A stretch of DNA of 64,000 nucleotides. It comes from JAMXLO01 sp037201625. GTDB lineage: Bacteria > Pseudomonadota > Alphaproteobacteria > Acetobacterales > Acetobacteraceae. Numbering within the stretch: position 1 is the stretch's first letter; every line of letters begins with the position of its first letter. The notes beneath the pieces are model-generated. The model worked only from the letters and a program-made list of their open reading frames with translations. It did no database searches and was not told the DNA's origin. The stretch spans positions 1,488,001 to 1,552,000 of the forward strand of contig JBBCGR010000003.1 in the NCBI GenBank assembly GCA_037201625.1, read 5' to 3'. Shown here piece by piece: positions 59,355 to 64,000 of the stretch. Made by a program: the position numbers and the translations under genes.

Positions 59355-60044
59355 TCAGGCGGCGCGCTGGCGAAGGATCTGCTGTCCCTTGCGAAGGGCT
59401 TCCGCCATCGTCTCGGCCGGCATCGCGCCCGAGAACAGGCTGTAGCCGTCGAGGAAGAACGACGGCACACCGCTCACCCCGGCTTCGCGCGCCGCGCGGT
59501 CGGCCGCAAGCATCTCCTGCGCCGCCACGTCACCGGCGAGGAAATCGGCGACGGCCGTCAGTTCCATGCCGGCCTCGGCGGCACAGTCGGCCAGGACCTC
59601 GCGGTCGCCGATGTCGCGGCCGCGGATGAAATACGCGTGGAACACCGCTTCCATCACCGCATTCTGCAGACCAGGCTTGGCCGGCGCTGCCTCACGCCCC
59701 GCCAGCCAGATCAGCCGGTGCGCATCGAGCGTGTTGGGCGTGCGGGTGATCAGGTCGAGGCGGAATCCCAGCCCGGCATTGGCTGCCGCACCGGTCACGC
59801 GCTCGTCGATCTCGCGCACCCGCTCCGGGCTGCCGAACTTCATGGCGCGATAGCTGGCGCGGTCGCGGCCTTCCTTCGGCATGTCGGGATTGAGCTGGAA
59901 CGGATTCCAGTGGACCGAAAAGGTCAGCCCCTCCTGCGCCAGGATCGCCAGTGCCCGTTCCAGGTGCCGCTTGCCGATATAGCACCACGGGCAGACCGCA
60001 TCGGAGACGATGTCGATCCGCGTGCCACCGGGCGATTGGTCCAT
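59355..60044 (-). CDS. DsbA family oxidoreductase (FrnE-like)
   Basis: 229 residues, thioredoxin fold with a helical insert. Active-site C18-P-W-C21 (VCPWCYIGKRHLE), the HWNPFQLNPDMP segment and the cis-proline region SGVPSFFLDGYSLFSGA. There is no signal peptide, so it is cytoplasmic, as in the FrnE/2-hydroxychromene isomerase-related group. Members are oxidative-stress-linked disulfide isomerases. Upstream is 100 bp with nothing recognisable. Confidence 0.9.
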   Translation of the reverse strand: MDQSPGGTRIDIVSDAVCPWCYIGKRHLERALAILAQEGLTFSVHWNPFQLNPDMPKEGRDRASYRAMKFGSPERVREIDERVTGAAANAGLGFRLDLITRTPNTLDAHRLIWLAGREAAPAKPGLQNAVMEAVFHAYFIRGRDIGDREVLADCAAEAGMELTAVADFLAGDVAAQEMLAADRAAREAGVSGVPSFFLDGYSLFSGAMPAETMAEALRKGQQILRQRAA

Positions 60045-60144
60045 GGTCCTGCGCTCCTCTCGGTTGGCGTTAACATGGGCGCGAACCGGGCCTGATGCCA
60101 GGGCTGGGGAATGGTCCGGGGGAGGGGCCTGGGAACTGCCGGCG

Positions 60145-61103
60145 TCAGGGCCGGCCGGCGGTATAGGCGGCCTCGACCAGGTCCATCGCGGCGGCCATGT
60201 CGGACAGGTCGGCGATCGGCGATTCGCCGTGGGCGAGGCGGCGCAGCGTGTCCTCGACGAAGCGCGGATAGAAGAACGAGTTGGTCAGCGGCATCGCGCG
60301 CACCTCGCGGCCGCGGCCGTTGTCCACGATCTCCAGCGTGCTGTCGTCGCGCGCGGCAAAGTAACGACTGGCGGTGCGAATCGAATAATGCAGGTCGAAC
60401 ACCGAGTTGGGCGCCGGATACAGGTAGCCGGTCTCCACCATGCAGGTGGCCCCGCCGCCGCGCATCAGCACCACGGCATGGTCCTCGATGTCGAGCCCGG
60501 AGAAGTTGTTCGACATCGTGGCGGCGACGACCTGCAGCGAAGCGCCGGGCAGCAGGACGCGGCAGAGGTCGACGAAATGGACGCCCAGGTTCAAGAGCGC
60601 GCCGCCGCCGGCGGTGGCCCGCTGCAGCATCCAGGGGACGCGCTGTTCGTGGTAGCGGTCGACCATGCCGCCCACGAACTTGAACACGACGTACAGCGGG
60701 GTTTCGCCCGAGTCGCGGATGGCCTCGACCAGCGGGCTGTAGCGGATCACGAAGGGGACCGCGGCGAACAGGCCGGCCTGTGCGGCGCGATCGGCGATGT
60801 CATGGGCATCGGCCGCGGTGACGGCGCATGGTTTCTCCATCGCGAACGGGATCCGCTGGTCGATCAGGAAGCGTGCCTCCTCGGCCATGTCGCAGTGGCG
60901 GCCGAGGGCGAAGGCGAAGTCCGGGCGCAGCCTGGCGCACATTTCGCGGTAGTCGTCGAAGGCCGGGCAGCCGGCTTTGGCCGCGACCTCGTGAGCCCGC
61001 TGGGGTCGCTGACGCCCACCACGGTGACGTCCGGAAGGCTGAGGGCCGGGTCCAGGTAGAACGGCGTATGCCAGTGCGAGACGCCGAGCAGAACGATGCG
61101 CAT
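60145..61103 (-). pseudogene. Gfo/Idh/MocA family oxidoreductase, frameshifted
   Basis: An NAD(P)-dependent sugar-type oxidoreductase. The N-terminal Rossmann start MRIVLLGVSHWHTPFYLDPALSLPDVTVVGVSDPS reads from ATG 61103. The rest (AHEVAAKAGCPAFDDYREM, EKPCAVTAADAHDIAD, GGGALLNLGVHFVDL) lies in another frame. The break is at the CCC run 60996-60998 (GGG on the coding strand): one additional G would give DPSGAHEVAAKAG and a protein of about 319 residues. As written it is a pseudogene; a single-base consensus error is an equal explanation. Confidence 0.85.
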
Positions 61104-61198
61104 GGGTTGTTTCCTCCGTCCTGGCCGATCTACGCCGGAGAGGGCGGATCGGCCAAGTCGGTGGATGCCAAGACGGCGGATGCCATCGACCGCGTACA

Positions 61199-61244
61199 GC
61201 CATCCGTGCGGCGCCGCCCGCGAAGGAAGCGCCGCACGGATGGC
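61199..61244 (-). terminator. Strong terminator of the second PEP-CTERM gene
   Basis: A perfect 16-bp inverted repeat (arms GCCATCCGTGCGGCGC and complement) with a 14-nt loop, 11 bases after the stop. It is the longest perfect stem I saw in the window. Confidence 0.7.
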
Positions 61245-61254
61245 CTGGTCGCTG

Positions 61255-61839
61255 TTACGCGCTGGCGCGGCGGCGGCGCAGGGCCGTGATGCCCACGAGC
61301 GACATGCCCAGGATGGCGAGCGAGGCCGGTTCCGGCGCAACGGTGAAGTTCACCTGGTATTTCGGATCCGCGACGTCGGTGCCGACGATGTAGTTGTTCA
61401 GGATGTAGTCACCGGCTGACAGCAGCATGTGACTGATCAGGTTCTGGAATGGGGTCGGTCCCGACATCACCGGCATCGTCATCGATGCCCCGGGAACCGG
61501 CGTTGCGGTCGTGCCGTCCCACGCGAGCAGGTTCACGCCGACCTGCACGTTGAAGCCGTTGTTGCCGAGTTTCTCGTCGATGCTCAGGTAGCCGCCGTCG
61601 AAGTGGAACCGGTACATGGATGGATGGTGGGTCGGATCGATGAGTGCCTTCTGCAGGCTCTCGCTGATCGAGAGATTGCCAAGCTGGCAGACCCCGGTCG
61701 GGCTGACCGTGCCGATGAAGGTCCCCGGATAGGACGTCGCACCGAAGTCGGCGTTGTAGATGTTCGTGCATGTGGCGGCGCTGGCGTGGCTTGCCACCCC
61801 CAACAGCAGTCCCATTCCCACGAGCGCGGTCCGGAACAT
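61255..61839 (-). CDS. PEP-CTERM sorting domain exported protein
   Basis: 194 residues from ATG 61839 behind AAGGGG. Signal peptide FRTALVGMGLLLGVASHASA. The body begins TCTNIYNADFGATSYPGTFIGTVSPTGVCQLG (two cysteines) and includes FHFDGGYLSIDEKL. The C-terminus is VAPEPASLAILGMSLVGITALRRRRASA: PEP motif, hydrophobic helix and RRRR tail. A distal exosortase is needed for processing. It has its own promoter and a strong terminator, so it is monocistronic. Confidence 0.88.
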   Translation of the reverse strand: MFRTALVGMGLLLGVASHASAATCTNIYNADFGATSYPGTFIGTVSPTGVCQLGNLSISESLQKALIDPTHHPSMYRFHFDGGYLSIDEKLGNNGFNVQVGVNLLAWDGTTATPVPGASMTMPVMSGPTPFQNLISHMLLSAGDYILNNYIVGTDVADPKYQVNFTVAPEPASLAILGMSLVGITALRRRRASA

Positions 61840-61901
61840 TTGGATCCCCTTTTCCAAAAATTGATCCTTTCCAGCCACAGGGCTCGCGAAGGACAGGACG
61901 A

Positions 61902-61930
61902 ATTTTGTGCCGACACCGGTATGTTGTCAA
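61902..61930 (-). promoter_or_regulatory. Promoter of the second PEP-CTERM gene
   Basis: On the minus strand a perfect TTGACA (61925-61930) and CAAAAT (61902-61907) are 17 bases apart, a strong sigma70 match, in an unusually A+T-rich region. Transcription would start near 61895, about 56 bases before the ATG. The rest of the 307-bp gap to 62146 shows no gene. Confidence 0.65.
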
Positions 61931-62146
61931 CAAGATTGGAATGAATTAACGGTTGTAGGCGATTTTTTGGGCATCTAAGCGTTTCGATTGTCGCTAAAAT
62001 AATACCACAACGGATTTTTATCTCACGCCCCGATGGGGGTCGCACACGATGGAAGTATCGCTGCTTGCGCGGCCACAATGACCTCTGCAATCTGCGTTCA
62101 TGCCGGTGCAAGGTGCCGGCAGCGTGAACCAACGGGGTCTTCGTCC

Positions 62147-62434
62147 ATGCGCCGCGCCTGTCTCGCCGGCCTGCTGCTGATGCTGACCGGCTGCGTCACG
62201 ACCGAACCGGCGTATCTCGCCACCGGCCTGCCGGTGACCCGCGTCGCCTGCACCATCAGTGTCGATGCGCTCGGCCTATGCTACAAAGCGGCCGGCGACC
62301 TCTGCGGCCCGCGCGGCTTCGCTATCTATGACTGGGATGGCAGGCCCTGGAGCCTCCCGTATCCCGACCCGCAATCCTACGATTACGATGGCCGGCTGGA
62401 CGCCACCGCGCTGCTGGTCGCCTGCCGTTCCTGA
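62147..62434 (+). CDS. Small predicted lipoprotein
   Basis: 95 residues from ATG 62147. A short signal peptide with lipobox LTGC (MRRACLAGLLLMLTGCVTTEP) is followed by a cysteine-containing domain (RVACTISVDALGLCYKAAGDLCGPRGFAIYDWDG). Comparable small lipoproteins with a CYKAAGDLCG-like core are seen in proteobacteria, but no function is known to me. The ribosome-binding site is weak. Confidence 0.75.
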   Translation: MRRACLAGLLLMLTGCVTTEPAYLATGLPVTRVACTISVDALGLCYKAAGDLCGPRGFAIYDWDGRPWSLPYPDPQSYDYDGRLDATALLVACRS

Positions 62435-62532
62435 CCGCGCGCCGCCGTGACCACACCGCAGCACGGTTGCTGCATGGCACAATCCGCCGCAGAATGACCG
62501 TTGCCCCCGCATCCCGTCAGCAAAGTCAAACG

Positions 62533-64000
62533 ATGACGCTCTCCGTCGCGCTCACCCACCGCACGACGTATCGCTACGATCGCGCGGTCACCCTGGGGCC
62601 GCAGACCATTCGCCTGCGGCCGGCGCCGCATGCCCGCACGCCGGTCCTGTCGTATGCGCTGCGCATCGAACCGAAGCCGCATTTCATCAACTGGCAGCAG
62701 GACCCGCAGGGCAACCACCTCGCCCGCGTCGTGTTCCCCGAGCGCGTCACCCATTTCGACGTCACGGTCGATCTCGTCGCCGACATGGCGACCATCAACC
62801 CGTTCGACTTCTTCCTGGAGCCCGAGGCCGAGACCTGGCCGTTCAGCTACGATCCGCTGCTGGAACAGGAACTCGCGCCGTTCCGCCGCCTGGCGCCGAT
62901 GGGCAGCCTGCTGCGAGGGCTCTACGACCAGGTGCCGCGCGACGAAGAGCGCACCGTCGACATGCTGGTGGCGCTCAACCGCATGGTGCAGGACCGCGTT
63001 GCCTATATCGTCCGGCTGGAGCCGGGCGTCTGGACGCCGGAGGAGACGCTGGCGGCCGGCAAGGGCTCCTGCCGCGACTCGGCCTGGCTGCTGGTGCAGT
63101 TGCTGCGCCATCTCGGCTTCGCCGCGCGCTTCGTCTCCGGCTACCTGATCCAGCTTGTGGCCGATGTGAAGCCGGTCGACGGCCCCGCGGGTCCCACCGC
63201 CGATTTCACCGACCTGCACGCCTGGGCCGAGGTCTATCTGCCGGGCGCGGGCTGGGTCGGGCTCGATGCGACCTCGGGCCTGCTGACCGGCGAGGGCCAC
63301 ATCCCGCTCGCCGCCACGCCCGAGCCGCAATCCGCCGCGCCGATCACCGGCGTGGTGGAGAAGTGCGAGACCGAGTTCGGCTTCGAGATGCACCTGACGC
63401 GCGTGCGCGAGACGCCGCGCGTGACCAAGCCGTACAGCGAGGCGCAGTGGCAGGACATCCTGGCGATGGGGGCTGCGGTGGACCGTGCGCTCGTGGCCGG
63501 CGACATGCGCCTGACCATGGGCGGCGAGCCCACCTTCGTTGCCGCCGGTGATTTCGATGCGCCGGAGTGGACCACCGATGCGCTGGGGCCGACCAAGCAG
63601 GTCTTCGCCACTCGGCTGATCCGCCGGCTGCAGCCGCTCTGGGCACCCGGGGCGGCGTTCCAGTCGGTCTACGGCAAGCATTATCCGGGCGAGCAACTGC
63701 CGCGCTGGGCGCTGTTCGCGCACTGGCGCAAGGACGGCGAGCCACAGGGTCCTGGCGCGACCTGTCGCTGCTGGCGGACGCCGACACCACCGGCACGGCC
63801 GGCGCCGATGATGCGGCACGGTTCTGTGCCTCGCTGGCCGAGCGGCTGCAGGTCGATCCGTCGCTGGCGCAACCGGCGTACGAGGACGTCCATTACTATC
63901 TCTGGCGCGAGCACCGGCTGCCGGCGAACGTCGTGACCGAGGCGGCGAAACTCGGCGACCCGATCGAGCGCGCCCGCCTCGCACGCGTGTTCGGCCAGGG
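62533..64000 (+). pseudogene. Transglutaminase/DUF2126 protein, frameshifted and cut by the window end
   Basis: The N-terminal transglutaminase-like domain starts with VALTHRTTYRYDRAV and has catalytic C180 (AGKGSCRDSAWLL), H229 (DLHAWAEVYL) and D245 (GLDATSGL). DUF2126 follows: TMGGEPTFV, WALFAHWRKDGEP. After that (about 63741-63753) the frame shifts by one base. The next frame continues with the family sequence WRDLSLLADAD, AYEDVHYYLWREHRLP and ARLARVFGQ to the window end. Full-length relatives exceed 1000 residues. The start at 62533 suits the family; ATG 62494 is an alternative. Confidence 0.82.

Noticed and set aside
57977..59470. Upstream extension of metY to 59470
   Set aside because: The added residues before MSKHPETLVL are not MetY-like and overlap the DsbA-family gene; GGGAGG supports the start at 59272.

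Overview
The window is a G+C-rich piece of bacterial chromosome, densely coded on both strands. It most resembles an alphaproteobacterium of the Rhodospirillales/Acetobacteraceae type. The main reasons are the glyA-nrdR-ribD-ribE-ribB(A)-ribH-nusB gene order, a RibB fused to a catalytically dead RibA domain, PEP-CTERM surface proteins with RRRR tails, and high GC3 throughout. No rRNA, tRNA, CRISPR array, insertion sequence or prophage was recognised. The host assignment is inference; no database was searched.

Layout. 1-2.7 kb: a PEP-CTERM protein, a small exported protein and a frameshifted nitronate monooxygenase. 2.8-4.6 kb: rpsB-tsf. 4.6-8.6 kb: a 1147-residue Fe-S/flavin oxidoreductase fusion under a MarR regulator. 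8.6-11.1 kb: YceI, ComM and YraN. 11.2-17.9 kb: glyA, nrdR, the riboflavin operon, nusB and an NHL-repeat protein. 17.9-22.5 kb: an unknown protein, a DUF1499 protein, an SbmA/BacA-like ABC exporter and two tandem OmpA-domain proteins. 22.5-25 kb: two divergent citrate-synthase-family genes, one carrying a DNA-binding domain. 25-28.4 kb: an iron-type ABC importer lacking its ATPase, and a conserved unknown. 28.5-38.8 kb: MFS/AraC pair, recQ, OmpA-like protein, cydDC, and an SDR/AtuA-like operon. 38.9-43.4 kb: a stress-flavoured group (TPP oxidase, SDR, degenerate receiver, ElaB/YqjD-like protein, OsmC). 43.4-46.3 kb: a TcuA-like flavoprotein and, behind a TPP riboswitch, a ThiO-like oxidase. 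46.3-51.2 kb: two solute-binding proteins around a ring-cleavage dioxygenase and a cyclase. 51.5-57.9 kb: an eight-gene [NiFe] hydrogenase operon. 57.9-64 kb: MetY, a DsbA-family protein, a frameshifted Gfo/Idh/MocA oxidoreductase, a second PEP-CTERM protein, a lipoprotein and a frameshifted transglutaminase that runs off the end.

The standout is the hydrogenase operon. It has a group 3b-like core (AsrA/HydB-type Fe-S subunit, flavoprotein diaphorase, small and large subunits, maturation protease). The diaphorase is present twice, and each copy is preceded by a stand-alone cyclic-nucleotide-binding-fold protein with no DNA-binding domain. The first diaphorase has lost the usual NAD(P)-site residues while the second keeps them. 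A TTGA-N6-TCAA (FNR/FixK-type) box lies upstream. This suggests a soluble NAD(P)-linked hydrogenase with an extra electron branch and built-in small-molecule or redox sensing.

Three genes (nitronate monooxygenase, Gfo/Idh/MocA, transglutaminase) are each broken by a single-base shift, two of them in short G/C runs. This could be real decay or consensus error in the assembly.
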